The notes under the pieces: generated by a model
Databases searched by the model: none
What the model was told of the DNA's origin: nothing
The model's input: the letters and a program-made list of their open reading frames with translations, nothing else
Position numbers and translations under genes: made by a program
Part shown: in pieces, positions 44,311-54,733 of the stretch
How the letters are laid out: each line of letters opens with the position of its first letter
Position numbering within the stretch: the stretch's first letter is position 1
DNA from: Pseudohaliea sp964438205
GTDB lineage: Bacteria; Pseudomonadota; Gammaproteobacteria; Pseudomonadales; Halieaceae
Direction: 5' to 3'
Assembly (NCBI GenBank): GCA_964438205.1
Contig: CAYTJQ010000009.1
Location: 14,618 to 78,617 of the forward strand
DNA: 64,000 bases

Positions 44311-45186
44311 TCAGGCGCGGTTACGCCGCATGGCCAGCCAGTTGCCGGCCAGCACCAGCACGAGGCCGAGGGCCGCGGAGAAGCTCCAGCGGTAGCCTTC
44401 GAAGACCGTCGACACGGCCAGGGCCACCAGCGGGAAGAGCAGTGTGGTGTAGGAGGCGCGGTCCGGACCGATGCGGCCGATGAGCGTGACATAGGCCCAG
44501 AACGCGATCACCGACCCGAACAGCGCCAGGTAGACGAGCGACAGCAGGTAGTCGCGCTCCAGGGGCAGGACGATGGGCGTGCCGCTCACCAGGGCCGCCG
44601 TGTAGAGCGTCAGGCACCCGTAGAGCATGCCCCAGGTATTGCAGGTGAGCACCGGCAGCTGCTGGCGGTGGTTGCGCGCCGCGATGATATTGCCGGCCGA
44701 GGCGCACACCGTGCCCAGCAGGCAGAGACCGAGGGCACGCAGCGTCACCGCCGAGCTGTCGAGCTGTGACAGCTCCGGCAGGAAGATACCGGCCATGCCG
44801 ACGAGCCCGAGGAGCCCGCCCACAGCAACCCGGGGGCTGACCGGCAGGCGCAGGAACAGCGCGCCCCCGACGATGTTGAAGATGACCATGGTCGAGAAAA
44901 CCACGGCGATGAGACCGCTGGCGAGATCGGCGGCACCGGCATAGATGAAGAGATAGTTGCCGGAAAAGAGGCACAGCCCCTGCAGGAACACGAAGCCGTG
45001 GTCCCGCGGCGCGAGCCGGGCCAGGCGCCGCGCCGGCACCGTGAGCAGGAGCAACACGGCCGCCGAGAGCGCAAAGCGGTGGGCGATGGAGACCATCGGC
45101 GCCGCGCCCTCCAGCTGGTAGCGGATAGCGATCCAGGTCGTGCCCCAGATGAGCACCGTCGACAGATAGAGGATGGCGGTGTTCAC
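44311..45186 (-). CDS. EamA/DMT family transporter
   Basis: The 291-residue protein has ten hydrophobic spans in two EamA repeats: WGTTWIAIRYQLEG in the first and the VCASAGNIIAARNH region opening the second. DMT proteins export amino acids or metabolites, but no substrate can be read here. The GTG at 45186 with GGAGGG upstream was chosen because it starts the first span correctly; longer frames run into the divergent hslO promoter. It ends 47 bp before the start of the downstream PHA-system gene. Confidence 0.85.
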   Translation of the reverse strand: MNTAILYLSTVLIWGTTWIAIRYQLEGAAPMVSIAHRFALSAAVLLLLTVPARRLARLAPRDHGFVFLQGLCLFSGNYLFIYAGAADLASGLIAVVFSTMVIFNIVGGALFLRLPVSPRVAVGGLLGLVGMAGIFLPELSQLDSSAVTLRALGLCLLGTVCASAGNIIAARNHRQQLPVLTCNTWGMLYGCLTLYTAALVSGTPIVLPLERDYLLSLVYLALFGSVIAFWAYVTLIGRIGPDRASYTTLLFPLVALAVSTVFEGYRWSFSAALGLVLVLAGNWLAMRRNRA

Positions 45187-45253
45187 GAAGCCCTCCGGCG
45201 CGGAGCCGGGAAGGTACCACAGGCGGGAGACCGAATGCGGTACCATTGCGCCC

Positions 45254-46141
45254 ATGGACGTACCCACCCAGGACGCCGCCACGCCCACCGCCAGCGCCGT
45301 GCGCCGCTTTCTCTTCGAGGGCGCGGACCTGCGCGGCGAGGTCGTGCGCGTCGACGGCGCCTTTGCCGCGATCCTGCAGAATCACCAGTACGCCCCCGGG
45401 GTGCGCGACCTGCTCGGCGAGTTCCTCGCCGCCGCCGTGCTGCTGGCAACGACGCTGAAGTTCCAGGGCCGCCTCACGCTGCAGGCCCGAAGCAGCGGCC
45501 AGGTGCCGCTGATCATGGCCGAGTGCACTTCGGACCTCGCCGTGCGCGCGATCGCCCGCGGTGCACAAGAGGCCACGTCCCTCCACTTCGGCGAGCTGCT
45601 CGCAGAAGGCCAGCTGGCCATCACCGTGGAGCCCGAGCACGGCCGCCGCTACCAGGGCATCGTACCCCTGCACGGCGATTCCCTCGCCGAGAGCCTCGAC
45701 GCCTACTTCGAGCAATCCGAACAGCTGCACACCCGGGTATGGCTTGCCTGCGACGGCACCCGGGCCACGGGGCTCCTCCTCCAGCAACTGCCGACGCAGC
45801 TCACGCCGGACCCGCTGGAGCGCGAGGCCCAGTGGACCCACGCCTGCACCCTCGCCGCCACCGTTTCCCGCGAGGAACTGCTGGCCCTCGATGCCGGTGC
45901 GCTCCTCAATCGGCTTTACCACGAGGACCCGGTACGGCTCTTCGACCCGCAGCCCGTGCGTTTCCGTTGCAGCTGTTCTCGCGAGCGCAGCCGGCGCGCC
46001 CTCGCGACCCTCGGCGAGGCCGAGATTCGCGACATCCTCGAGGAGCAGGGGTCGGTCACCATGGACTGCGAATTCTGCAACCAGCAGTACGTGTTCGAAG
46101 CGCCCGAACTGCTCCCGGAACGGGGCGACCCGATCCACTGA
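45254..46141 (+). CDS. hslO: Hsp33 redox-regulated holdase chaperone
   Basis: Hsp33 is activated by oxidation to protect unfolded proteins. The 295-residue protein has the zinc-binding redox centre Cys239-x-Cys241 (FRCSCSRER) and Cys272-xx-Cys275 (DCEFCNQQY). Reduced zinc-bound cysteines form disulfides on activation. The ATG at 45254 follows MAVFT-type upstream frame residues that overlap the divergent transporter and is preferred. The pckA gene follows after 124 bp, a common gammaproteobacterial pairing. Confidence 0.96.
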   Translation: MDVPTQDAATPTASAVRRFLFEGADLRGEVVRVDGAFAAILQNHQYAPGVRDLLGEFLAAAVLLATTLKFQGRLTLQARSSGQVPLIMAECTSDLAVRAIARGAQEATSLHFGELLAEGQLAITVEPEHGRRYQGIVPLHGDSLAESLDAYFEQSEQLHTRVWLACDGTRATGLLLQQLPTQLTPDPLEREAQWTHACTLAATVSREELLALDAGALLNRLYHEDPVRLFDPQPVRFRCSCSRERSRRALATLGEAEIRDILEEQGSVTMDCEFCNQQYVFEAPELLPERGDPIH

Positions 46142-46157
46142 ACCCCGCCCCGTGCCG

Positions 46158-46187
46158 TTCGCACGGCGTCCCGTAATCTGCCATAAT
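46158..46187 (+). promoter_or_regulatory. Putative pckA promoter
   Basis: TTCGCA (46158-46163), an 18-nt spacer and CATAAT (46182-46187) lie 78 nt before the pckA ATG. The -10 matches at five of six positions; the -35 is weaker. Confidence 0.4.
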
Positions 46188-46265
46188 CGCGGCCCCGAAA
46201 ACCGACCCGGCCCCCGGCCGCTCCCCGGTCCCGCTGCGTGGCGGGACAGCCGACAGGATTGATTG

Positions 46266-47837
<1,572 letters not shown>

Positions 47838-47846
47838 AGCACTGAC

Positions 47847-47880
47847 GGAGCCTGGCGGGCACCCGGCGCCCGCCCGCTCC
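47847..47880 (+). terminator. Strong hairpin after pckA
   Basis: GGAGC (47847-47851) pairs with GCTCC (47876-47880), enclosing GGCGGGC/GCCCGCC (47854-47860 with 47868-47874) and a 7-nt loop. There is no T tract, so it could be a Rho-linked stem or an mRNA stabiliser. It ends 155 bp before the phasin-like gene. An AT-rich stretch at 47932-47975 lies between them and probably holds that gene's promoter. Confidence 0.45.
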
Positions 47881-48035
47881 ACGCCGCAGCGCTCCACCCT
47901 CCCCGCCGACGGCAGCGCCGCGCCGTCTCTCTAGTATGTTTACTCTAATTATTTCCCCTATCTTCCGTAGTGAGTGGTCGACACCACCACAGTTTCAGGG
48001 CGGCAGACCCCGCCCGCGACAAGGAGGAAGCAGTC

Positions 48036-48539
48036 ATGGCAGAAGCAAAGACGCAAGCAAAGAGCAGTGGCGCCGCCAAGGCGGCCCCGAAGCGCAAGAC
48101 GACGGCCCGCAAGCGCCCCGCCGCAAAAACCACCGCGCGTCGCACAACGGCCCGCAAGGCCAGCACCGCACGCAAGAGTGCGCCGCGCCGCAAGGCCGCA
48201 GCGCGCGACGATTTCGCAACCCGCGCCCGGGAAGCCAGCCGCAAGGCCTTCCTGGCCAGCCTCGGTTTCTACGGCAAAGCCTACGACCAGGTGGAAGAGC
48301 AGTTCACCAGCGTCCAGCGTGAGCTGGAAGCCCGCCGCAAGAAGGCCGACAAGCTGTACGCCGACCTGGTCAAGCGCGGCGAGAAGGTCGAGAAGCAGGC
48401 GCGCAGCGCTTTCGATGACCTCGAGCTGCCGAAGCTCGACGGTCTGGCCGATCGCAAGGAACTCGAGGCCCGCCTCGACAGGGCCCGCGAGCGCTTCAGC
48501 GAGCTGAAGGAGTCCGTCGGCTTCAAGACCGCGGCCTGA
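48036..48539 (+). CDS. Phasin-type granule protein with basic N-terminal tail (PhaF/AlgP-like)
   Basis: The 167-residue protein combines a basic N-terminal tail of about 58 residues (repeated AKTTAR, TARK, KRPAAK blocks, like histone H1 and AlgP) with a helical C-terminal phasin-like region beginning near ARDDFATRAREAS. Phasins coat polyhydroxyalkanoate granules, and the basic tail binds DNA in PhaF, so it may link granules to the nucleoid. Here the order of tail and phasin is inverted relative to the following gene. An AAGGAGGAAG site lies before ATG 48036, and a strong terminator follows. Confidence 0.78.
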   Translation: MAEAKTQAKSSGAAKAAPKRKTTARKRPAAKTTARRTTARKASTARKSAPRRKAAARDDFATRAREASRKAFLASLGFYGKAYDQVEEQFTSVQRELEARRKKADKLYADLVKRGEKVEKQARSAFDDLELPKLDGLADRKELEARLDRARERFSELKESVGFKTAA

Positions 48540-48583
48540 GGGCCGTACCCATCCAGGTTCACTTGTCCCTCACTGGGACCCCC

Positions 48584-48611
48584 GGGGCCGCACTTGCGGC
48601 CCCTTTTTTTT
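48584..48611 (+). terminator. Rho-independent terminator
   Basis: GGGGCCGC (48584-48591) pairs with GCGGCCCC (48596-48603) over a 4-nt loop, followed by eight T. It separates the two granule-protein genes. Confidence 0.9.
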
Positions 48612-48680
48612 GCCTGCCGCTTCTGCCTTAATGTTCTCCCGGCGTCAGCCACCACCACATAATAACGAGGAGGTACCGCC

Positions 48681-49157
48681 ATGACTGATGAGAAGAGCAA
48701 GGTGTCGGACAAGGCCAGCGAGATCGCCAAGAATATCTGGCTCGCCGGGGTCGGCGCCTACGGTCGCGCCGTGGACGAGGCCCAGGGCCGGCTGGAAAAG
48801 GCCGGCGTGGAACCACCGAAATTGTTCAAGGACCTGGTCAAGGCCGGGGCTGCGCTCGAAGAGGAGGCCCGCGGCGCCAGCCAGAGTGCACGGCAGTCGG
48901 TCGAGGACCGGATCAACCGGGTGCGCGACAACTTCAACCTGCAGCGCCCGGTGCGCGGCGAAGACCTGCTCGCCCTGCACGAGAAGATCGACCGGCTCAC
49001 CAACAAGGTGGACGCTCTCGCCGATGCGTTGGCCGCCAGCGGCACCGTGAAGGCGCCGAAGAAGAAAGCCGCGGCCCGCAAGAAGAGCCCGGCCCGCAGC
49101 ACCGCGGCCCGCAAGGCACCGACCCGTAAGAAAGCGCCGGCGCGCAAGACCAGCTGA
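48681..49157 (+). CDS. Phasin family granule-associated protein (PhaI/PhaF-like)
   Basis: The 158-residue protein has an N-terminal phasin domain, in which KNIWLAGVGAYGRAVDEAQGR is the family hallmark, and a central helix pair. It ends in a basic Ala/Lys/Arg tail of about 35 residues (KKKAAARKKSPARS and similar). It should coat polyhydroxyalkanoate inclusions and bind DNA by the tail. It is the mirror-image partner of the tail-first gene upstream. A GAGGAGGTACC site precedes the ATG. The TetR regulator follows after 16 bp. Confidence 0.88.
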   Translation: MTDEKSKVSDKASEIAKNIWLAGVGAYGRAVDEAQGRLEKAGVEPPKLFKDLVKAGAALEEEARGASQSARQSVEDRINRVRDNFNLQRPVRGEDLLALHEKIDRLTNKVDALADALAASGTVKAPKKKAAARKKSPARSTAARKAPTRKKAPARKTS

Positions 49158-49173
49158 CTGAAAAAGCCGGCCC

Positions 49174-49848
49174 GTGAAAACCCGTGACCGCATCCTGGTC
49201 ACCAGCCTCGAACTGTTCAACGAGGCCGGCGAGGCCCATACCACGACCCTGGACATCGCGACGGAGCTGGAGATCAGCCCCGGCAACCTGTACTACCACT
49301 TCAAGGGCAAGGACCAGATCATTGCCGAGCTCTTTCACCAGTACGAGGTCGCACTGGGGGAGACGCTCGCAGCCCCCCTGGAGAAACCCCTGGACAGCGG
49401 CCGCGACGGCGTCGAGAACAACTGGTACTACCTCTACGTGGTGCTGGAAGAGATGTTCCAGTACCGCTTTCTCTACCACAACCTGGACGACCTGCTGCGC
49501 CGCTACCCGGCGATCCACAAGGGGTTCCAGCGCCTGTTGCAGCTGAAGCGCGCGGCGCTCTACGCGATCTGCGACAACCTGCTGCAGCGGGAGGTCATCG
49601 GCGCCCGCGACCAGCAGCTGGTCGGGCTCGTCGACAACCTCACGCTGACCCTTACCTTCTGGTTCAACTACGAGCGGCTTTTGCACCCCTCGCGGCCGCC
49701 GCTGGTGACCATCCACCAGGGGGTGCTGCAGCTGCTGACGATGGTCGCTCCCTATCTCGGCGAGCGCGAGCTGGCCTTCTACCGCGACTGCGAGGCCATT
49801 TACCGGCAGATGCTCGAGGAGGAGCCTGAACCCGGACCCGCCGCCTGA
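49174..49848 (+). CDS. TetR family transcriptional regulator (PhaD-like)
   Basis: The 224-residue regulator has an N-terminal TetR helix-turn-helix (TRDRILVTSLELFNEAGEAH, then TLDIATELEISPGNLYYHFKGKDQI, seen as consecutive motifs) and a ligand-binding helical C-terminal domain. A GTG start is used. It lies 16 bp after the phasin gene, in the same operon, matching the placement of PhaD, the TetR-type regulator of PHA granule genes in pseudomonads. The name is not certain because no phaC is visible. Confidence 0.82.
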   Translation: MKTRDRILVTSLELFNEAGEAHTTTLDIATELEISPGNLYYHFKGKDQIIAELFHQYEVALGETLAAPLEKPLDSGRDGVENNWYYLYVVLEEMFQYRFLYHNLDDLLRRYPAIHKGFQRLLQLKRAALYAICDNLLQREVIGARDQQLVGLVDNLTLTLTFWFNYERLLHPSRPPLVTIHQGVLQLLTMVAPYLGERELAFYRDCEAIYRQMLEEEPEPGPAA

Positions 49849-50031
49849 CGGGGCGGTCGGCAGCCGAGCTCGTGGATCAGCAGGGCATCGTCTGCGAGGA
49901 AGACGGGCCGCGCCCGCTGGGCCCCGGCACAGCGTGGGCAAAGCGTGGGCAAAGGGTCACGGCCATCTGCTATGCTTCCTGCCCGGACCCGCCCGGAGTC
50001 CGCCACCCCCGCTAAGACGAAGGAGAAGGCA

Positions 50032-50511
50032 ATGAGCATCAACGTGGGCGATCGCATCCCCGACGGCAAGCTGCAGGTCATGGGTGACAACGGACCGGAA
50101 GACGTCACGACAGCGCAGCTCTTCGACGGCAAGAAGGTGGTCCTCTTCGCCGTGCCCGGCGCATTCACCCCCGGGTGCAGCATGACGCACCTGCCCGGCT
50201 ACGTGGTCAACGCGGACAAGATCAAGGCCAGGGGCGTCGACACGATCGCCTGCATGGCCGTGAACGACGCGTTCGTCATGGACGCCTGGGGCAAGGCACA
50301 GAACGCCGACGAGATCCTCATGCTCGGCGACGGCAACGGCGACTTCACCCGGGCCCTCGGCCTCGAACTCGACGGCCGCGGCTTCGGCCTCGGCATGCGC
50401 AGCCAGCGCTTCGCCATGGTCGTCGACGACGGCGTGGTCACCCACCTGCAGGTGGAGGAAGGCCCCGGGGTCGAGGTGAGCGCCGCCGAGGCGATCCTCG
50501 CCCTCCTCTAG
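50032..50511 (+). CDS. Peroxiredoxin (Prx5 type)
   Basis: The 159-residue thiol peroxidase has the Prx5 motif PGAFTPGCSMTHLPGY with peroxidatic Cys49 and a further Cys74 that could be the resolving residue. The protein matches the Prx5 length, and AAGGAGAAGG precedes ATG 50032. It reduces peroxides with a glutathione or thioredoxin donor. No flanking reductase is present. It is convergent with the PqiA-domain gene downstream. Confidence 0.92.
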   Translation: MSINVGDRIPDGKLQVMGDNGPEDVTTAQLFDGKKVVLFAVPGAFTPGCSMTHLPGYVVNADKIKARGVDTIACMAVNDAFVMDAWGKAQNADEILMLGDGNGDFTRALGLELDGRGFGLGMRSQRFAMVVDDGVVTHLQVEEGPGVEVSAAEAILALL

Positions 50512-50515
50512 CACC

Positions 50516-51160
50516 CTAGCCCTCGCCGCCCCGGCGAGGCGCCTCCGCGGCGGGCACCTGGCGCAAGACCAGGATGCCCGCGGCGATCGCGAACAGGCAA
50601 TAGGCCAGGAAGAACCAGAACCCCCGCTCCAGCTCCGCCTGCATGATCAGTAGCCCGCCGTCGTGCGCGGACGCCTTGCCGGCCAGCCAGGCCACCAGCA
50701 TCGCCATCACGAAGACGTCCGCCATGGACCACTTGGACAGGGCCCCGTTGCATACCAGCAGCGGCCGCGTAAGCGGTGCCGGTGCCAGCACTGCGGCCGC
50801 CTGCAACAGCAGCTTGCCCACCGGGATGACAACGCTGAAGGTGACGATGAGCACCGCGACCAGGACGTTGCCGCCGTCGGCCAGCTCGCGCGCCATGCCC
50901 GCGATGGAGCGGGTGCTTCGGTAAGCCTCGACACGCCCCTCGAGCTGGTCCAGGCCGAGAAAGGTGGAGATCATGTTGAGCACCTGCCGCGACTGCCCCT
51001 CGGCCTCCGGGCCCGCGATGAGCTCGATGCCGAGCTCCGCGACCTCGCTTTTCTCCAGCTCGCCGCTGAGCGTCAGGACCGGCTCGGTGATCCCGGGATA
51101 GAGCAGGCCCAGGGCAATGACGATGGGCAGCAGCAGGGCGAGGCGGCGACCTGGGGACAT
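50516..51160 (-). CDS. Paraquat-inducible protein A domain membrane protein
   Basis: The 214-residue protein has a PqiA-type transmembrane domain: an N-terminal span, then LSKWSMADVFVMAMLVAWLAG in the characteristic WSMxDVF motif. Four hydrophobic spans are visible. PqiA proteins work with MCE-domain PqiB in lipid transport between membranes, but only one PqiA repeat is present and no MCE gene is adjacent. It is a stand-alone single-repeat version. It is convergent with the peroxiredoxin gene and 77 bp from the SLC13 transporter's stop. Confidence 0.82.
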   Translation of the reverse strand: MSPGRRLALLLPIVIALGLLYPGITEPVLTLSGELEKSEVAELGIELIAGPEAEGQSRQVLNMISTFLGLDQLEGRVEAYRSTRSIAGMARELADGGNVLVAVLIVTFSVVIPVGKLLLQAAAVLAPAPLTRPLLVCNGALSKWSMADVFVMAMLVAWLAGKASAHDGGLLIMQAELERGFWFFLAYCLFAIAAGILVLRQVPAAEAPRRGGEG

Positions 51161-51236
51161 GGCGCGGGACTCCGGACGGGGGCTGGGCCGCCCATTCTAG
51201 CCTGCATGGCTCGTCTGCGGGCGGCAGCGCCGGGCT

Positions 51237-52616
51237 TCAGCCCAGGGCGACGTAGCAGCCGACGCTGATCACCGCCGCGCCGAGGAAGTTGAGCAGCAGC
51301 CCCTCCCGGGCCATGCGGGCGGTGGTGACGAGACCGGAGCCGTAGACGACCGAGTTCGGCGCCGTGGCAACCGGCAGCATGAAGGCGCAGCTCGCGCTCA
51401 TGGCGGCGGGCACCATCATCAGCTCCGGGGCAATACCGGCGCCGAGCGCCGCCGCCGCGAGCACCGGCATGAGCAGCGAGGTGCTGGCCGTGTTCGAGGT
51501 GGCCTCGGTCATGAAGGTCACCCCGAGGCAGATGGCGGCGATGAGCGCGAGCGGCGGCAGCCCCGCAAGGCCCGCCAGCCAGCCGCCGAGGAGGTCCGAC
51601 AGCCCCGAGCTGACGAAGCCGCGGGCGAGGCAGATGCCGCCGGCGAAGAGCAGCAGCACGCCCCAGGGAATGGAGCTGGCGTGTTCCCAGTCGAGCAGGC
51701 GTCCTCCCCTGCCGTCCGGCAGCAGGCACATGACGACCACCGCCAGGAGCGCGACCGACGCATCGTTGGCCTGCGTGAGCCCGAGCCAGCCGCTCCAGCC
51801 GCCGAAGGGCTCGCTGCGCGTGATCCAGAGCAGCGCGGTCACCGCGAACACGGCGAGCACGCGGCGCTCGGCGCTACGCCAGGGACCGACGGCGGGCAGC
51901 TCGACGGCGATAGCGCCGCCGAGGTTGCGGGTCAGCACCAGGGCCATGAGCGGGACCAGCACCAGCACCACCGGTACGGCCCAGCCCATCCAGGTCAGGA
52001 AACTCACGGCCTCGCCGGTCGTATCCGCAAAGACCTGCATGAAGATGAGATTGGGCGGCGTACCGATGGGGGTGCCGACACCACCGACGCTGGCCGCGTA
52101 GGCCATGCCGAGGAGCAGCGGCGGCGCCAGGCGCTCGCGCTCGCGCGCGCCCTCGAGCACGGCAAGGGCCACCGGCAGCAGCATCAGCGTGGTCGCGGTA
52201 TTGCTGATCCACATGCTCAGCACCGCCGCAGCGGCCATGAAGCCCAGTACCAGGCGGCGTCCGCTGCTCGCCCCGAACAGGCGGATCATGCCGAGGGCGA
52301 TACGCCGGTGCGCACCGGAAGCCTCCATGGAGCGCGACAGGAGAAAGCCCCCGAGGAGCAGGAGAATCAGCGGCGAGCCGTAGGCCTCGCCGACTTCGGC
52401 GGGGGTCAGCACGCCGGCCAGCGGCAGCACCGCCAGGGGCAGCAGCGAGGTCACGGGGATCGGCAGCGGCTCGAAGATCCACCACAGCACGCACAGCACC
52501 GCCACCGCCGCGACCACGAGCACGGGCACCGGCTGCCCCGCGGCGGCCAGCCAGGCCACGGCGCCGGCGGCGAGCAACGGGCCCCCGGGCAGGGCCAGGC
52601 GCGCCGGGCTGATCAC
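51237..52616 (-). CDS. SLC13/DASS family sodium-dependent transporter
   Basis: The 459-residue membrane protein has the divalent-anion:sodium symporter pattern, including the SNTATTLMLLPVALAV and SNTASTSLLMPVLAA motifs in the paired Na+-binding regions (first in WISNTATT, second in ATSNTAST), and VGGVGTPIGTPPNL. Substrates are dicarboxylates or sulfate; they cannot be distinguished by eye. The start is uncertain. I use a GTG at 52616, since longer frames run into the divergent moaA gene without a good start. The shared 145 bp upstream is likely a divergent promoter region. Confidence 0.85.
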   Translation of the reverse strand: MISPARLALPGGPLLAAGAVAWLAAAGQPVPVLVVAAVAVLCVLWWIFEPLPIPVTSLLPLAVLPLAGVLTPAEVGEAYGSPLILLLLGGFLLSRSMEASGAHRRIALGMIRLFGASSGRRLVLGFMAAAAVLSMWISNTATTLMLLPVALAVLEGARERERLAPPLLLGMAYAASVGGVGTPIGTPPNLIFMQVFADTTGEAVSFLTWMGWAVPVVLVLVPLMALVLTRNLGGAIAVELPAVGPWRSAERRVLAVFAVTALLWITRSEPFGGWSGWLGLTQANDASVALLAVVVMCLLPDGRGGRLLDWEHASSIPWGVLLLFAGGICLARGFVSSGLSDLLGGWLAGLAGLPPLALIAAICLGVTFMTEATSNTASTSLLMPVLAAAALGAGIAPELMMVPAAMSASCAFMLPVATAPNSVVYGSGLVTTARMAREGLLLNFLGAAVISVGCYVALG

Positions 52617-52761
52617 GGGGCCGACCAGGGGACGGGGCGGGTTGCTGCTGTCGTCATGCCGCTCGCTTCCGTGGGAATCGCGCCATGCTGGCCCAGCGGG
52701 GGTGGCAAGTAAAGGTCGCCGCCGCTTGGAGTGCGGGGCGACAGGCGGGTAGACTCGGGGC

Positions 52762-53772
52762 ATGCCCGCACCGCTCCCGGAAGAGCTGGTCGACGCCTTC
52801 GGCCGGCACATTCGCTACCTCCGCCTGTCCGTCACGGACCGCTGCGACTTTCGCTGCGTCTACTGCATGGCGGAGGAGATGACCTTCCTGCCGCGGCGGG
52901 AGGTACTGAGCCTGGAGGAACTGGAGCGTGTCGCCGCGGCCTTCGTCGACCTCGGCGTGCGCAAGCTCCGCCTCACCGGCGGCGAGCCCCTCGTGCGCCG
53001 CGGCATCGTCGACCTCGCGCGCCGCCTGGGCCGGCTGCCGGGCCTGGACGAACTCGTGCTCACCACGAACGGCGCCCGGCTGGCCGAACTCGCCGCGCCG
53101 CTGCGCGACGCCGGCGTCCGCCGGCTGAACATCAGCATCGACAGCCTGCAGCCGGACCGCTTCCGCGCGCTCACCCGCACCGGCGACCTGGACCGGGTCC
53201 TGGCCGGCATCGAGGCAGCGCGCAGTGCCGGCTTCGACCGCATCCGCCTCAATACCGTCGTCCTGCGCGGACGCAACGACGACGAGGTGGTCGACCTGGT
53301 GACCTTCGCCCGCGACCGCGGCCTCGATATCGCCTTCATCGAGGAGATGCCCCTCGGGCACATCGACGAGCACAGCCGGGCCGAGGCCTTCATCAGCAGT
53401 GCGGACCTGCGCGAACGCCTCGCCGACGACTTCCGCCTCGAGGCCCTCGGCGACCCGGCCGGCGCCGCCGGCCCGGCAAGGCGCTTCCGTATCGCGGGCA
53501 GCGACAGCCGGGTCGGTTTCATCTCGCCGCACAGCAACAACTTCTGCCACCTGTGCAACCGGGTCCGCGTCACCGTGGAGGGGCGCCTGCTGCTCTGCCT
53601 GGGCAACGAGCATTCCCTGGACCTGCGCGAGCTCCTGCGTCGACCGCAGGGCGATCCCCTGGCCCTGCATCGCGCCATCGCGGGCGCGATGGCGCGCAAG
53701 CCCGAACGCCATCACTTCAGCCACAGCGACGAGCCGGAAATCGTCCGCTTCATGAGCACCACCGGCGGCTGA
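52762..53772 (+). CDS. moaA: GTP 3',8-cyclase (molybdenum cofactor biosynthesis)
   Basis: MoaA is a radical SAM enzyme that converts GTP to the cyclic precursor of molybdopterin. The 336-residue protein has the CDFRCVYC motif (Cys28, Cys32, Cys35) binding the first 4Fe-4S cluster, C-terminal cysteines in FCHLCNRVRVTVEGRLLLC for the second and the invariant diglycine end (MSTTGG). No moaB, moaC or moaE lies nearby. It begins a co-directional run with moxR, the VWA gene and DUF1631, and a Moco riboswitch is not evident upstream. Confidence 0.95.
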   Translation: MPAPLPEELVDAFGRHIRYLRLSVTDRCDFRCVYCMAEEMTFLPRREVLSLEELERVAAAFVDLGVRKLRLTGGEPLVRRGIVDLARRLGRLPGLDELVLTTNGARLAELAAPLRDAGVRRLNISIDSLQPDRFRALTRTGDLDRVLAGIEAARSAGFDRIRLNTVVLRGRNDDEVVDLVTFARDRGLDIAFIEEMPLGHIDEHSRAEAFISSADLRERLADDFRLEALGDPAGAAGPARRFRIAGSDSRVGFISPHSNNFCHLCNRVRVTVEGRLLLCLGNEHSLDLRELLRRPQGDPLALHRAIAGAMARKPERHHFSHSDEPEIVRFMSTTGG

Positions 53773-53791
53773 ACCCTCACGAGGAGACTCC

Positions 53792-54727
53792 GTGCACATC
53801 CCCGAATTCAGCGAGCTCGCGTCCGTCGGCGCCATCGAGGACGGCTTTGACGGCCTCGGCTACATCTGTAGCGAAAAGATCGCCACGGCCGTTTTCCTCG
53901 CCGCCCGCCTCGGCAAGCCGGTGCTCGTCGAGGGCCCGCCGGGGGTGGGCAAGACCGAGCTGGCGAAGACCGCGGCGACGCTGCTGTCCCTGCCCCTGGT
54001 GCGGCTGCAGTGCTACGAGGGCCTGGACGAGGCGAAGGCGCTCTACGAGTGGAAGTACGGCAAGCAGCTGCTGTACACGCAGGTATTGAAGGAACAGCTG
54101 GGCGACCTCCTCCAGGGCGCCCGGGGTGTCGCGGAGTCGGTGGAGCGGCTGCACGAGTTCGGCGACATCTTTTACTCCGAGGACTTCCTCGAGCCGCGAC
54201 CGCTGCTCACGGCCCTGCGCCAGGAGCGCGGCGCCGTGCTGCTCATCGACGAAATCGACAAGGCCGACCACGAGTTCGAGTCGCTGCTGCTCGAGACGCT
54301 CTCCGACTACCAGGTCTCCATCCCCGAGATCGGCACGATCCGCGCCCGCGCCCGACCCCTCGTGTTCCTCACCAGCAACAACACCCGGGAAATCTCCGAC
54401 GCCCTCAAGCGGCGCTGCCTGCACCTTTATATCCCCTTCCCGTCCCGGGCGCTGGAAGAGCGCATCGTGCAGACCCGGGTACCGGAGGTCGCCGCGGCGC
54501 TGCGCCAGCAGCTCGTCGCCTTCGTCCACTCGCTCCGGGAGCTCGACCTGCGCAAGACACCGGCCATCTCCGAGACGATCGACTGGGCTCGCAGCCTGGT
54601 CCTGCTGCACGTCGACGAGCTGGGGCAGGAGGTGGCCCGCAGCACCCTCAATATCCTCCTCAAGTTCGAGCAGGACATCGAGACCGCCGAGGCGTCCCTC
54701 CCGGAGCTGCTGCGCGCGGGGGCCTGA
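53792..54727 (+). CDS. MoxR family AAA+ ATPase
   Basis: The 311-residue AAA+ ATPase has Walker A GPPGVGKTELAKT (about 48-60), Walker B LLIDEIDKAD and the sensor region FLTSNNTREISDALKRRC. MoxR proteins act with VWA partners as chaperones that insert metals or cofactors into enzymes. A GTG start with GAGGAG upstream lies 19 bp after moaA. Its closest functional type is CoxD, linked to molybdo-CO dehydrogenase maturation. The VWA gene follows after 6 bp, the standard pairing. Confidence 0.9.
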   Translation: MHIPEFSELASVGAIEDGFDGLGYICSEKIATAVFLAARLGKPVLVEGPPGVGKTELAKTAATLLSLPLVRLQCYEGLDEAKALYEWKYGKQLLYTQVLKEQLGDLLQGARGVAESVERLHEFGDIFYSEDFLEPRPLLTALRQERGAVLLIDEIDKADHEFESLLLETLSDYQVSIPEIGTIRARARPLVFLTSNNTREISDALKRRCLHLYIPFPSRALEERIVQTRVPEVAAALRQQLVAFVHSLRELDLRKTPAISETIDWARSLVLLHVDELGQEVARSTLNILLKFEQDIETAEASLPELLRAGA

Positions 54728-54733
54728 GCGGCG

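Noticed and set aside
49925..49955. Short direct repeat of GCGTGGGCAAA as an operator
   Set aside because: Only two 11-bp copies occur, in tandem in a non-coding interval with no positional match to a promoter.
52617..52761. Molybdenum-cofactor riboswitch upstream of moaA
   Set aside because: I could not find the conserved Moco motif helices in this short region, and the sequence is better explained as a plain divergent promoter region.
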